From the NCBI GenBank assembly GCA_003255025.1, contig QANY01002299.1, forward strand, positions 1 to 64,000: 64,000 nucleotides of DNA, given 5' to 3'. The position numbers and the translations under genes are program-made. Source of the DNA: Datisca glomerata. Lineage: Eukaryota; Streptophyta; Magnoliopsida; Cucurbitales; Datiscaceae. Below the pieces are notes generated by a model. That model was not told the DNA's origin. It saw only the letters and a list, made by a program, of their open reading frames with translations, and made no database searches. Of the stretch, positions 23,990-35,289 are shown piece after piece. How positions within the stretch are numbered: the stretch's first letter is position 1; every line of letters starts with the position of its first letter.

Positions 23990-24540
23990 CACGCAAAATC
24001 ACTAAGTCCATACAAATTTTGGAAATTTTACTAAGGCGGGACGCATGCTACAAACATCCTCTGATGGAGGCACGTTCAATGGAAGCATCTCCAACGAAGG
24101 CAAAATCTTTCAAAATTTTTCTAAGGGAGGAAGAATGCTACAAACACCTTATGACGAAGGCACGTTCAATGGAGGCATGTCTAATGAAAGAAAAATCTTT
24201 CAAAATCTTCCTAAGGGGGGAAGTATACTATAAATACCCTATGATGGAGGCACGTTCAATGGAGGCATGTCTAAAGGAGGCAAAAAATTTCAAAATTTTC
24301 CTAAGGGGGGAAGCATACTACAAACACCTTGTGAAAGAGGCACGTTCAATAGAGGCATGTCTAACGAAGGTAAAATATTTCAAAAATTTTCTAAGGGCGA
24401 AGCATACTACAAACACCCTATGACGGAGGCACGTTAAATGGAGGCATGTCCAACGGAGGTAAAAGTTTTCAAAATTTTCCTAAGAGGGGAAACATATTAC
24501 AAACATCTTATAGGGGAGGCAAGTCCATCATGAGATATCC
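23990..24540. repeat. 90-bp tandem repeat, about six units (copy A)
   Basis: Units are recognisable from CTACAAACACC-type motifs at about 24049, 24138, 24228, 24318, 24407 and 24496, spaced 89-90 bp. Each also carries TTCAATGGAGGCATGTC and TCTAAGGGGGGAAG. Most spacings are multiples of three, so a plus-strand frame at 23965-24423 stays open and encodes a 30-residue repeat with KSFKIFLRGE and ARSMEACL. There is no independent sign of expression. It follows the PMD relic on the opposite strand. Confidence 0.85.
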
Positions 24541-24615
24541 TACTTGCAAAAAATTCTAAGTATAATAGTAAGTATTTCACTCGCCTGAAGAGAGGAATCC
24601 AAAGTAGAGAGCTCG

Positions 24616-27043
24616 TGTAACACCCCAATCCCCGAGGGTTAAACACGCTTGAAAGTTCACAATTTAAAAATCCCCAATTCAATTTAAAACCCTAATTTGA
24701 GAAAATCTCCAAATTGAAGACCCTAATTTTGCCTTAATTTTAATGTTAAATAGCGGAAGCATAAAATTATTTTAAAATAATATTAACTCATTAAATTGAA
24801 ATAATTGATTCATTAAACTATAATAAAATAAAACACGAAAATTCATAAGACATGAAAGTTAACCATGAATATTCATAAATTTTTAAAATCAAAATGAAGT
24901 CATATCGTTATAATTTAACTTAAAAATCATAATCATACTTGCTATGACAGTCTCTCACTCTTGCAGCTCACAATCACCTACAACACAATCATCTATGGGG
25001 GGTGAGTATTAAAAATACTCATTAAGTAAATTCACATTCTAATAAGTTTCACATGACATAAATGTAAACATATAACTCATGCAAATTTAATTTCACACGT
25101 TCACTGGTCACATAAAATGCTTGTAATAGCACATCGATTTCATGGTTAATATATAACTTGAACTTGTATTTATACATGCCGATAATTATACTTGCTTGAT
25201 CATAATTCGACTAGGCATATCCAACCTAACCAGTACTAATTCACAACTTGAACTTGATCTTGTAACATGAACGTGAACATGACAGATTGGGTGTCCTGAA
25301 ACTTGATGTCACTTAAATTTATTTGAACCTTAAGGACGCTAACATGAACATGGTGACACCCAACCGTATAACTTGATAACATGACGTGAACAATTTGATT
25401 ACTTGATAACCAAGGGACATGACTAAGTCTACTTCTTTTTTACTTATCACTTTACTTGAATTAATATTCATAATTCACATTATCACATATACATGGGTAA
25501 ACATATAACTTGTTCATGAACATAAACGATATAACTATTACATGTATAACTCAAAATATAATCATATATAACATGGTAAATAATTTCATTGCGATATGAA
25601 AAATAAATAAAACACTTGATCATAAGATTGAACATAAAGAAATAATAAAATAATTTCACATTCTATATTCTACACTTATAATATATGAACCGAATTATTA
25701 AATAAATCCACTTACTTGGATTCGTTACGAAGTAAATTCAGCAACTAATGACCTGAAATCCAAGGATCCTAGATCACAATATATTCATAAAATATATACA
25801 ATTATTTAATTAACTAGAGGGCAAGAGAGGTTGGGAACAAGTGGAAACTACATCGACTGTAAATTATCAAGCGATTCAAAATGGTTCAACAAGGTTCCGG
25901 TAGTCTGAACTAGTTTGGTTCTACTATTTTCGGCTAGTTCATTTGGTCGTGTTGAACCGGTTTGGTCTGGTCTACCTAAACTGGTTTGACCCGGTCTGAT
26001 TGAACTGGTTTGGTTCAAGTGAACCGGTTCAAGAGAAGAGGAGGAACAGAAAAGGGAGACGAAGAAGAGGGAGAGAGAGACCGAACAGAGAGGGGGGAAG
26101 ATGGAGGAGAGAAAGACTGAGAGAAATAATGAGAGGGAGATAGAGAGAGAGACCGAGACAACAAAAACAAAGAGGGAAGAGGGAGACGAAGGAGAGAAAG
26201 AGACCGAGACAAAACAGAAATAGAGGGGGAAGAGGGATGCGAATGGGAGAGAGAGACCGAGACAATAGAAATAGAGGGGAAATAGGGAGATGAAAGATAG
26301 AGAGAGAGAGACCAAGACAAAACAAAAATAGATGGGGAAGAGGGTGATGAAGGAGAGAAAGAGACTGAGATAAAACAGAAATAGAGGGGGAAGAGGGAGA
26401 CAAAGGAGAGAGAGAAACTGAGAGAAGCAGAAATAGAGAGAGAAAGAGAGAGAGATTGAAGCTTACCAAAATGGAGTTGCAGGTGGTGCGATGACAATGC
26501 CAGAAACAGTTATAAAAGGATAGAAATAACTAAAATTTGAAGAATAAAATTCAGATTTGGATGAATATATATAAAGATAGAAATAGGAAATTTGATTTGA
26601 GATATAGCAAAAATAGAAAAGTAATAAAGAAAGAGGGAGAAGAAAATGGCTTACCGGAGAGTCAACGATAGAGAGAGAGACTTGTTGTCAAACGTTTGAG
26701 AGAGAAAGATGAAAAACAAAGGTTTTTTCAATGGAGGAGTTTGAGAGACAGAGAGAAGTGGTTTCCACAGAAGGCTTCATAGAGAAGAAAATTGTAATAG
26801 AGAGGGAGGATAAAAGTAAATAAGGGAATGGTTCATGCATTTAAAAGAAAACGGGAGAGAGGGTTTATGGGTGGTTACATATTTGAGATAGGAAAATGAG
26901 ATAGTGGGGGGAGATAGTTGAGAGAAAACACATGATGTGGTGTGAGGTGAAATAAATGGGGTCACTGAGGGTGTATATGCATTATGGTGTGAGTGGGAGT
27001 TCTAAATTACAAAATATCCTTTATAAAATACTTGGGTATTATA
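24616..27043. mobile_element. Solo LTR, 2.4 kb (copy A)
   Basis: It begins TGTAACACCCCAATCC and ends CTTGGGTATTATA (TATTACA in copy B), so the ends form the short inverted repeat TGTAAYACCC/GGGTATTACA usual for LTRs. It is flanked by GCTCG on the left (24611-24615) and GCTCA on the right (27044-27048), a 5-bp target-site duplication with one later change. No protein domains lie inside and no second LTR or primer-binding site is adjacent, so it is a solo LTR left by recombination. TG...CA ends and a 5-bp duplication fit either Ty3 or Ty1; the length favours a large Ty3-type element. Orientation is undetermined. Confidence 0.82.
26030..26465. repeat. Purine-rich minisatellite within the solo LTR (copy A)
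   Basis: About seven units of 53-57 bp, built from GGGGAAGAGGGAGACGAAGG, AGAGAGAGACC and GAGACAAAACAGAAATAG, are recognisable from about 26100 to 26465. The strand bias (nearly all purine on plus) creates three overlapping minus-strand open frames (25848-26315, 26015-26497, 26029-26469) full of Ser, Leu and Phe, which are not genes. A second GA-rich stretch follows at 26600-26960. Confidence 0.85.
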
Positions 27044-27048
27044 GCTCA

Positions 27049-28790
27049 ACAACTACTGGTGCTCACGACGATTCCTTGATAGTCCATGAAAGAAAGATCT
27101 ACAAATAAAACAAAGACTTGGTTAGACCAAGCTCTATGGAAAGTACATAAAAATAACTAAGGCATTGTACAAAAAACACTTAGTGGCGTGGAACCCCCAA
27201 GCAAACCCGCAACCCTCACTTTCCCAATGCGCTTACTCATGCCGTCACTATGGACACCCCACGCCCACCCATGCCACCATCAAGTCCTCACCAAGCAAAC
27301 CCGCCACTAAGGACTACTCCATGCCTCCATCAAGGACACCCGATGCCCACCCATGTCGCCATTAAGCCCTCACTAAGACAACCCACCACTTAGGACTACT
27401 CCATACCGTCATCAAGCCAATCGTTGAGCCCCTCTTGCGCATGCAAGCCCCACGCGCTTGGCAAGCATGCTTGGCCGCCACTGACTCAGTGCCAGCCAAT
27501 GCCTCATCCCCCGAGCGCAAAGCACAATCCCCCTCAACCCGTAACACACCGCGCCTCTAAGACCCTAGTGGTGACCCTTAACTCACCATTGGACCTGGCC
27601 AGCATACTTAACCACCACTGAGCCTTAGTGGCGTCCAAGGCTCTATCCTCACGTTGATTCAGCATGAACGCAGCAATAGTCCGACTCTAGCCCGCCCCTC
27701 TAGCCAGCGCCCCACTCTCGCGCACCCTTGGTCTGCACTACAACCCACCCTGAGACCCCCAGAGGCGACACTCAACTTGCCATTGGACCTGACCAGCATG
27801 CTTAGCAACCACCATGGCCACCCAAACCTTTCTCACCCTCGCCCACCAAGATGATGACACCCATGGCAACAACAATCCAAAAAATGCAGCAAAACACAAT
27901 TTTTTTCCAGCACAAAAAACACTCAAAAAATTCAAGAAAAAGTGAAGGATCAAGAGTTTACCTCAAATCCTAGCCAAGGAGGAAGGAGGAAGAACACCCT
28001 TCCTTGAAGCTTCAAATTATTTACCAAAAATACACAAATTTTCACCATTGTGCTTCAATCTCCAAGCTTGCCCAAGAAAAATTGCCTAAAAATTTCTTGA
28101 AAGAGAGGGAATTGGTGACTTTCCTTAAGCTCTCATAAAATTTGAAACTTTTTTCAATTTAACCCGCATGAAATTTACTTTTGCAATTTTTATCTCCATT
28201 GATGTAGTGGAAACCTTGACAAAACCCTAAAAATCAAAACGAGGGAAATTATGAAAAAAGCCCTAGCATTACGACCAAAGCAACTTCTGGGCCTTCAAAA
28301 GTGCATAAAACATTATGTTTTGGACCCAAAACTATGCTGTGACGGGTCAAACGGATCTCTGAAATAAGTTTCGATTTGATATCTTAAGGGCCACGTGGTT
28401 TCACCTAAGTCAAATTTTATGCCCTCCGAAAGTTGACCTCAGCGTGCCACGATCCATCTATTCCAAATATTCAAAAGTTTCATCGTTCGCATCACCCATG
28501 AAATTCATCTAGGTTCGTCAAACCTAAGGACAAAGAGAGGCCTACATCATATAACGAAGGAACATTGGGCATAACAGATTGATGCATCCCACATACATCA
28601 TGTAATGGAGGCGATCAAAGTATTAGGGACTTGATGATACGTTGATTGCTACATTGAAGAAATTGTGTACAAGTTCGATTACTCCACATCGTGCTTGCAT
28701 AGGGGACTAAATGTACATGAGGGTTGACGACCTCAAATGTTGATTCTCCATATAGCGTAACTCTTACAGTGTATCATGAATTTCTCCCCA
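27049..28790. other. GC-richer block of probable retrotransposon origin
   Basis: From about 27180 to 27870 base composition shifts to C-rich, unlike the AT-rich surroundings. It contains imperfect repeats: GGACACCCCACGCCC at 27251 and GGACACCCGATGCCC at 27335 (period about 85 bp), and CATTGGACCTG(G/A)CCAGCAT at about 27588 and 27782. Plus-strand frames at 27165, 27424 and 27654 are Pro/Ser/His-rich translations of this tract with no recognisable domain. 27880-28560 is A-rich again and resembles LTR or untranslated retroelement sequence. I cannot assign a family. Confidence 0.5.
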
Positions 28791-28796
28791 AAGAAT

Positions 28797-29115
28797 GTAC
28801 CATGAAGTGTTGCCGCTGAGATGCACTAACGAGTGTCGGCGTTCAGGTGCACCATGGGGTGTTGCCACTGAGGCGTACCCCTTGAGGTGCCACTACTGAG
28901 GTGCAGCCGCCACTAAGGTACCCGTGGGAGTCGTACCCGTGGGAGTCGTCACCACGACAGCACCATGGGTGTCACCCCTATAGTAGCACCATTGATGTCA
29001 CCCCTATGATAGCACAATTGATGTCACCCCCACGATAGCACCATTGATGTCACCCCCACGGTAGCATCATTGTTGTCACCTTTATGGAAGCAACATTGAT
29101 GTTACCCTTATGAGT
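28797..29115. repeat. 26-bp minisatellite, about ten units
   Basis: 28961-29115 holds six units of exactly or nearly 26 bp (GCACCATTGATGTCACCCCY...). Just upstream, 28797-28910 holds a related but more diverged set (GTGTTGCCGCTGAG, GTGTCGGCGTTCAG, GTGTTGCCACTGAG). A perfect 15-bp duplication TACCCGTGGGAGTCG lies between, near 28916-28945. No reading frame spans it convincingly. Confidence 0.85.
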
Positions 29116-29499
29116 TTACCATGGAGGTTCTTGGATCACCATTCGTAATACAACTCGAAGATAAAAATGACATACCTTAGACAAGACGTATCACTCCTTT
29201 ATCACAATGAGCCATCACATCACAAACCACCATGTCAAGTGACAAAGACTTGGGTGGACGGATGGTTGCCTGGGAACACTTGAGAGATTGTGGACTGGTA
29301 AGATTAAGGGCGAGGCTACGTTATAATGGAAGGGGAGGCACCTCTTCAGTACGACCACTCTAGACATTGATGGTGTACTACCCTTCCACCTTGGGGAGTT
29401 GTTTGGTTTGAGAGAGCCTTTGAGAGGAGATGTTGGGTGATCCTTGCCGTTGAGCCCCACCTGCTAGGTATGTTCTGTCTAGATCATGGTCACTTTAAA

Positions 29500-32400
29500 G
29501 ATTTTCATTTAATCGAACCCGAATTGAGTTAAGGTTGAAGTCTGTGTCTATCCGGGTCCATTTTTATTTTAAAAATCTCCGTTTAAACCAAATTCAAATG
29601 GAGTCTAGATCGAAGCTAATGTCTATCTAGGTCCATTTTCATTTTTAATATCTTCAAATAAATCAAACTTGAATTGATTCAAGGTCAAGGCCCAGGTCTA
29701 TCTCGATCCGTTTTCATTTTCAAATACGTTTTGTTAAATAAAACCAGATTTGATCGAAGCATATGTCTATCTAAGTCTGTTTTTATTTTAACATTGCAGG
29801 TTAATCGAACCCGAGCTGAGCTAAGATCGAATCCTGTGTTTATCTAGGTCCATATCATTTTTAATATCTTGAGTTAAATTAAACCTGAATTGAGTCGAAA
29901 TTGAAGGCTGTGTCTAAACAAGTTTGTTTCATTCCAAACATCTTTAGTTAAATTGAACCTGAATTGAGTCACCATTGAAGCATATGTCTATCCATGTTCA
30001 TTATTCATAGCTTTGATTAAATCAAACTTGAATTGAATCGAGGTTCAAGCCTATGTCTATCAAATTTAATTTTCTTTTTTCATATTTATGATTTATTTTA
30101 ACCCAAACTGAGTCGAGGTCGAAGCTTGTATCTAATCAATTCTGTTTTCATTTTAAGCATCTTTGATTAAATCGAACCCAAATTGGGTCGATGTCGAAGC
30201 TTGTAACTATCCATGTCTATTTTCATTTTTAAGATATTGCGTTATTATGAAATAAAATGGAGTCGACTTTGAAGCCTATGTCTATCTAGGCCCATTTTCA
30301 TTTTGAACAAGGTTGTATCGAACTTGAACTGAGTAGATGTCGAAGCCTATGCCTATGCCTATTCAATTCCATTTTCATTTTTAATATCTTCGGTTAAATC
30401 CAACCAAAATTGAGTTGAGGTCTAAGACTGTGTCTTTCCAAGCCCGTTTTCATATTAAACATCTTCGGTTAAATCAAACCTGAACTGAGTTGAGTTTGAA
30501 GCTTGTGTCTAACCAGGTTTGTTTCATTCCAAACATATTTGATTAAATCAAAATTTGATTGAGTCGCGGTCGAAGCTTGTGTCTATCCACATGTATTTTT
30601 TATTTCAATATTTTTAGTTAAATCAAATCTGAATTGAGTCAAGGTCAAATACTATGTACATACAGGACCTCTTTGGTTATAATTGGACTTGAATTGAGTC
30701 AGAATTAAAGCCTGGATTGAGTCGCAGTCGAAGCCTACGTCTATCAAGTTCTGTTCTTAACTTAAATATCTTCGGTTAAATCCAACCCGACTTGATTCGA
30801 GGTTGAAGAATGTGTCTATCCCGACTCAACAGACGAGGTCAAGGCCTGCTCCTATCCAAGTCCATTTTTTTCATTTTTAATATCTTTAGTTAAATAAAAC
30901 CTTAATGGAGTGGAGGTCGAAGCTTGTGTCTATTTAAGTTTGTTTTCATTTTAACATATTTGGCTTGATCGAACTAGAATAGATCGAGGTTGAAGCTTTT
31001 GTCTATTTAGGTTCATATTCAACTTAAATATCTTTATTTAAATCAAACCCTAACTGAGTCGAGGTCTAAGTCAGTGTCTATCAAAGTCCATTTTCATTTT
31101 AGGCATCTCTGGTTAAATTGAACTCGAGTAAAGTCGAAGCAAAATATGGTGTTTATCCAGACCTGTTTTCATTTTTAATATCTTCGGATAAATTGAATGA
31201 AATGAATCGAGGTCGAAGCATGAATTGAGCCACGGTCGAAGCCTTTGTTGATCCAAGTGTGTTTTTCATTATTAATATCTTCGATTATATCAAACCTGAA
31301 CTGAGTTGATGTTGAAACCTGTATCAATCGAATTCCATTTTCATTTTTAAAAGCTTCTGTTAAATCGAACCTAAACTGAGTCGAGGTATAAACCTTTGTC
31401 TATCTAGGTTTATTTTCATTTTAAATATCTTTGGTTAAATCAAACATGAATTGAGTTCAGGTCAAAGCCCGTGTCTATTCACATCCATTTTCATTATAAA
31501 CATCTTCGATTTAATTGAACCTAAATTGAATCGAGATCTAAGCCTGTATGTATCCTGATCTATTTTCATTTTTAATATCTTCAATTAAATCAGACCTTTA
31601 TTGAGTCAAGGTCGAAGCTATGTCTATCGGGTCTATTTTCATTTTAGGTATCTTCAGTTAAATCAAAACTAAACTGAGTCGAGGTCGAAACTTATGTCTA
31701 TGAATGCACGTTTGCATTTTTAAGATCTTCCGTTATATCGAACATGAATTAAGTCGAGGTCGAAACTTGTGTCTATCCATGTTCATCTTCGTATTTAATA
31801 TCTTAAGTTAAATTGATCCCCAATTAAGTTGAGGTTGGGGCTTATGTCTATCCAGATCGATTTTAATTTTATACAATTTTGGTTAAATTAAACCTGAATC
31901 GAGTTGACTCTATTCTGACCCTTTTTCATTTTTAATATCCTGGTTAAATAAAACCTGAATTAAAGTTTAGGTCAAAGCTTGTGCCTATCTTTTTCCTTTT
32001 CATTCCGCACATCTTTGTTTAAATCCAATCTGAAATTAAGACCAGGTAAAAACATGTGTCTATCTAGGTCCATTTTTTATTTTTAACATCTTTGGTTCAA
32101 TCCAACCTATTGAGTCGATGTTGAATCCTGTGTTTATCCAATTTCATTTTCATTTTCTTTATCATTGGTTAAATTGAATCCCGAATTGAGTTAAGGTCAA
32201 AGCTTGTGTTCATCCAAGTCTATTTTTTAATGTTTTTTGTTTAAATCGAATTTGAATTGAGTCAAAGTCAAAGCATGTATCTATTCAAGTCCATTTTTAT
32301 TTTTGATATCTTAGCTAAAATCGAACTCGAATTGAGTCAAGTTCGAAACATATGTCTGTCAAAGTCCATTTTCATTTTCAATATATTTGGTTAAATCGAG

Positions 32401-32515
32401 TCTAAATTGAGTCGAGGTTAGTGTTTATCCACTTCCATTTTAGTATTTAACATACTCGGTAAAATTGAACCCGAATTAAGTCGATGTTAAAACCTATGTC
32501 TGTCCAATTCCATTT
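29500..32515. repeat. 3-kb tandem array of a degenerate ~74-bp unit, about 40 copies
   Basis: The whole interval is made of repeats of one unit with the blocks TTAAATCGAACCTGAA, TTGAGTCGAGGTCGAAGC, TGTGTCTATCYAGGTCC and ATTTTCATTTTTAATATCTT. The GTCTATC block recurs at about 29547, 29622, 29697, 29764, 29838, 29911 and 29985, giving a period of 67-76 bp. Units are strongly diverged from each other and a few are truncated, so the array is old. No coding frame. Such arrays occur as free satellites and inside the 3' untranslated parts of large Ty3/Tat-Ogre elements; which applies here is not decidable from the sequence. Confidence 0.92.
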
Positions 32516-32539
32516 TATTTTTTATTGTTTTTATTTTGG

Positions 32540-32710
32540 TGAATAGTGGTTGTAATGAAGCAACCCAGATTATAGCTAATAGAGCTGTATCTTTCTGTTT
32601 TAGTGGTCAAGTGGGGTCTATCCCTCCTTCTTTGCTGGAGGAGGCTATGGCCTTAGATTTGTAATTGGTTTGCTTGATCAATGGTATTCATCTTTTTCTT
32701 TGTAAAAAAT
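32540..32710 (+). mobile_element. 3' terminal fragment of a LINE (RNase H tail)
   Basis: 32550-32665 translates to NEATQIIANRAVSFCFSGQ, then VGSIPPSLLEEAMALDL and a stop. This matches the C-terminal end of the RNase H (RVT_3) domain of plant LINEs, where an N-E-A motif is followed by a run to '..PP.L......D'. A short T-rich tail with GTAAAAAATGG follows. It is probably a 5'-truncated insertion; the join with the 74-bp array is at about 32520. Confidence 0.65.
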
Positions 32711-32784
32711 GGTGATATATTTAACTTAAAGTCTTCTTTTATATAAATTGTATCGACTTATTATTCTAAAGCTATATATAAATA

Positions 32785-32822
32785 AATAACACACACACAC
32801 ATATAAATGTGTGTGTGTGTAA
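32785..32822. repeat. (AC)n/(GT)n microsatellite with inverted halves
   Basis: ACACACACACACATATAAAT is followed at once by GTGTGTGTGTGT. The two halves are complementary, so the tract could fold on itself. Confidence 0.9.
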
Positions 32823-32829
32823 TTTAAGT

Positions 32830-33300
32830 GGATGGTGGGTCATGGTAGACTGTAAGATGGTTACACGGACAACATGTACCCTTCTTGTAGACATTAATTT
32901 TTTTCATTCCTTCCCCCAACACGCTTCTTACACAACGTTAAATCAAATGTCAACGTATTCTCGTTCAATACTCAACCTCCATATTTATTTATATTTATAT
33001 AAATATATGAAATTAAATATATTCTAACTAATTCTTCTTCAACACATCTTGTAGTCTACACAATCAATATGTACCCAACTTGTAGACTACAAGATGGTTA
33101 CACGACCATCGTGCACCCATCTTGTAAACTACAAGATGGTTACACGGACATCGTGTACCCATTTTTTATCATTAAAAATTTTTTCAAGTCCTCCAACAAA
33201 ATACCCATTTTTGTCCTTAAAATATTTTTCAAGCCTTGCAACAAAATATCTATTTTTCATCTAAATACTCATTTTTTATCATTGAAATTTTTTTAGAAGA
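32830..33300. repeat. Short repeats with a 15-bp palindrome
   Basis: A block of about 48 bp (CAAGATGGTTACACGGACAT, CGTGTACCC) occurs near 33090 and 33137, with a looser copy near 32850. CTTGTAGACTACAAG at about 33079 is a perfect odd palindrome, and CTTGTAAACTACAAG follows one unit later. Small plus-strand frames (32809-33027, 33069-33296) run across these repeats and have no recognisable product. Confidence 0.7.
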
Positions 33301-33762
33301 AGTGAAAAAGATAGAGGAGGTGAAAAAAGAGAATGAAGATGGAGTTGAAGAGGTACACATTGATGGGGGGGGTTCAATGTTTTTATTTGAGATAAAGATG
33401 AGAGAGTGAGTAGCTGAAGAAGGAGAGTGACGAAGGGTTGAAAAATGATTTGATATTTGATTGGATGTGTGTAAGAAGGGTATAAAAGGAAAAATGAAAT
33501 AAAAATTAAGGAAAAGGTGGGTCAGGGTTCTAGTTCAGCCAAAATTAGCCCGAAGGTTCATTTTAGTAAAATAAAAAGTCAAAGGGTCATGTTTAGGAAA
33601 AAACCTAGATAATATCGTAAGAGAATTTAACTTGACACTCTTCCTAATCTAGTAAGTTCCTGAACCAGTTCACCGGTTGATCATGTCCCCATTTTCTCCA
33701 AATAGTATGTTTAAAACTGGTAGCGTGTTAAAAATCAATATTCTTCATTTACAAATTTGACA
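33301..33762. other. Gene-free spacer before the LINE
   Basis: AG-rich to AT-rich sequence, including GAAGAAGTGAAAAAGATAG and an eight-G run at 33365. No supportable gene. Confidence 0.5.
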
Positions 33763-35289
33763 AAAAAGCTTCTAATGTGGGCCCTAAAATGCATTGGGTA
33801 TCATGGGAGAATTTTCGTTTGCCGAAATCTAGAAGACTTATGGGTTTCCGTAATCTCTCGATGTTCAATAAAACTCTCTTAGAAAAACAAGCTTGCAGAA
33901 TTAGCCAAAATCCATCTGCACTGAATAGTTTGGTTCTCAAAGGAAAATATTTCCCTAATAGTCCTTTGATGAAGCTACTACCTCCCATGGTGGTTTGGCT
34001 CTTTGGAAGACAATAATATGAGGAAGAAAGACCTTGGAGAAAGGTATGAGGTGGAGAGTAGGGGATGGTACCAAAATATCAATATTTAAGTCGGCTTGGA
34101 TTCCTAGGCCTTCTACCTTTTTGTCCCTATTTGTCCCATCCTTCAATTTCAGACTTGAAGGTTTCAAATTTTTTAGTTCGGAAGGCTGGGATATGACTAA
34201 ATTGGCCTAATATTTCTTGGAAGATGATGTTCACCTTATTTCCTCTATTCCTTGAATTGGTTTGAATTTTCCAGATGTGAAAATTTGGCGCTATTGCAAA
34301 AATGGTGTGTGTTCGGTGACGAGCGACTATTAGGTGGCGATGAATAGGGATAATATGGGCTGTAGTGAACCTACATGTATGGAGACTTGGTGGAAAAATG
34401 TGTGGACTATCCATCTCCCCCTTAAAGTGAAGATCTTCCTTTGAAGAGCTTCCAAAAACATCCTACCAACTAGGTTTAATCTGAATAAGAGAGGTATTCC
34501 TGTTTCTGAGATATGTACATTTTGTGGCAAGGCGGAAATGATTATTCATGCCCTCTTTTTGTGTCCTCGCATAAAAGAAATGTAGAATTTGAAGTTTTGG
34601 GATGAGATAGGCAGCTCTCGCCTATCCTTTAAAGCTCTGCAAACCCAATGGATGCATTTGAGCATAACTTTATTTCTTGGCCTAAGAACATGCTAGGGAG
34701 GATGGCATGCTTCTATTGGATTATTTGAACATCTAGGAATTTTTTTAGGCATAATGAGGCTTCCCACTCCGTTGAGGACATGATGTGTAAAGCGGATACT
34801 TACATTCAATAGTGGATTAAATTCCACCCCCATCCCAACACTTGCCCTGAAACCCCATAAGATCAGACTCGCGGTGGAAGGCTCCTAACCGTGGGTGTTT
34901 CAAAATGAATGTGGAAACTTCGTGCTCTTTCCAGCTAAGTGCGTGGCTCTTTTAAAGGGCCTTAATTTTTCCCATGAGCATGCTTTGGTGATTTTCTGTT
35001 GCTGAGTTTGATAAATCTGTCTTTGTAGGGCGATGAATTCTAATCATATGACTCTTGCACCAGAGGGAGATATCCTAGTAGTGGTTCGAAAGTTCTTGCA
35101 TGATCATGCAAATTATACAATTAATTACATATCTAGTTGTAATTTCATAGCTGATAGGCTTGCTAATATGTTGTTGCCATGGAATTCTCTTCCTATTGGG
35201 TTGGTGTGAGACCCCCAATTGTTGAAGACATTAATATTCTTGGATTTTGTTGCTTGTTAATGAGATGTTCCATTTAAAAAAAAAAAACT
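33763..35289 (+). mobile_element. 5'-truncated L1-type LINE with poly(A) tail
   Basis: Plus-strand translation in changing frames gives, in the normal LINE order: the region after reverse transcriptase, MHWVSWENFRLPKSRRLMGF and LEKQACRISQNPSALNSLVL (33777-34016); MRWRVGDGTKISIFKSAWIP (about 34050-34110); the zf-RVT domain with NLNKRGIPVSEICTFCGKAE and HALFLCPRI (about 34470-34580); and an RNase H tail with ISSCNFIADRLANMLLPWNS (about 35125-35190). A run of 14 A at 35274-35287 is the 3' tail. Numerous stops and frameshifts are present. No clear target-site duplication was found. It ends about 255 bp upstream of the acyltransferase start codon. Confidence 0.87.

Larger units (their letters stand above)
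1..27186 (+). repeat. Copy A of a large direct segmental duplication
   Basis: The first bases of the window (GGTGACGTGG, then a T-run) recur at 36521, inside a wax-synthase-like gene. From there the two stretches run in parallel: equivalent points are 1/36521, 12185/43521, 22762/60731, 24616/62552 and 27186/64000. Gene order, transposon insertions and target sites are shared, so this is one duplicated block and not independent insertions. The changing offset (36.5 kb, then 31.3 kb, then 38.0 kb, then 36.8 kb) reflects insertions and deletions after duplication. The left end of the duplication is outside the window. Confidence 0.93.

Noticed and set aside
25848..26497. Three overlapping minus-strand open frames of 146-160 codons rich in Ser, Leu and Phe
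   Set aside because: They are translations of a purine-rich minisatellite inside the solo LTR, with all three frames open at once and no domain.
27165..27854. Pro/Ser/His-rich plus-strand frames in the C-rich block
   Set aside because: No domain, no leader and overlapping open frames on both strands; composition alone explains them.
33749..34016. Opposite-strand frames over the LINE (33749-33988, 33955-34167, 34127-34414)
   Set aside because: Antisense shadows; only the plus-strand translation shows LINE domains.
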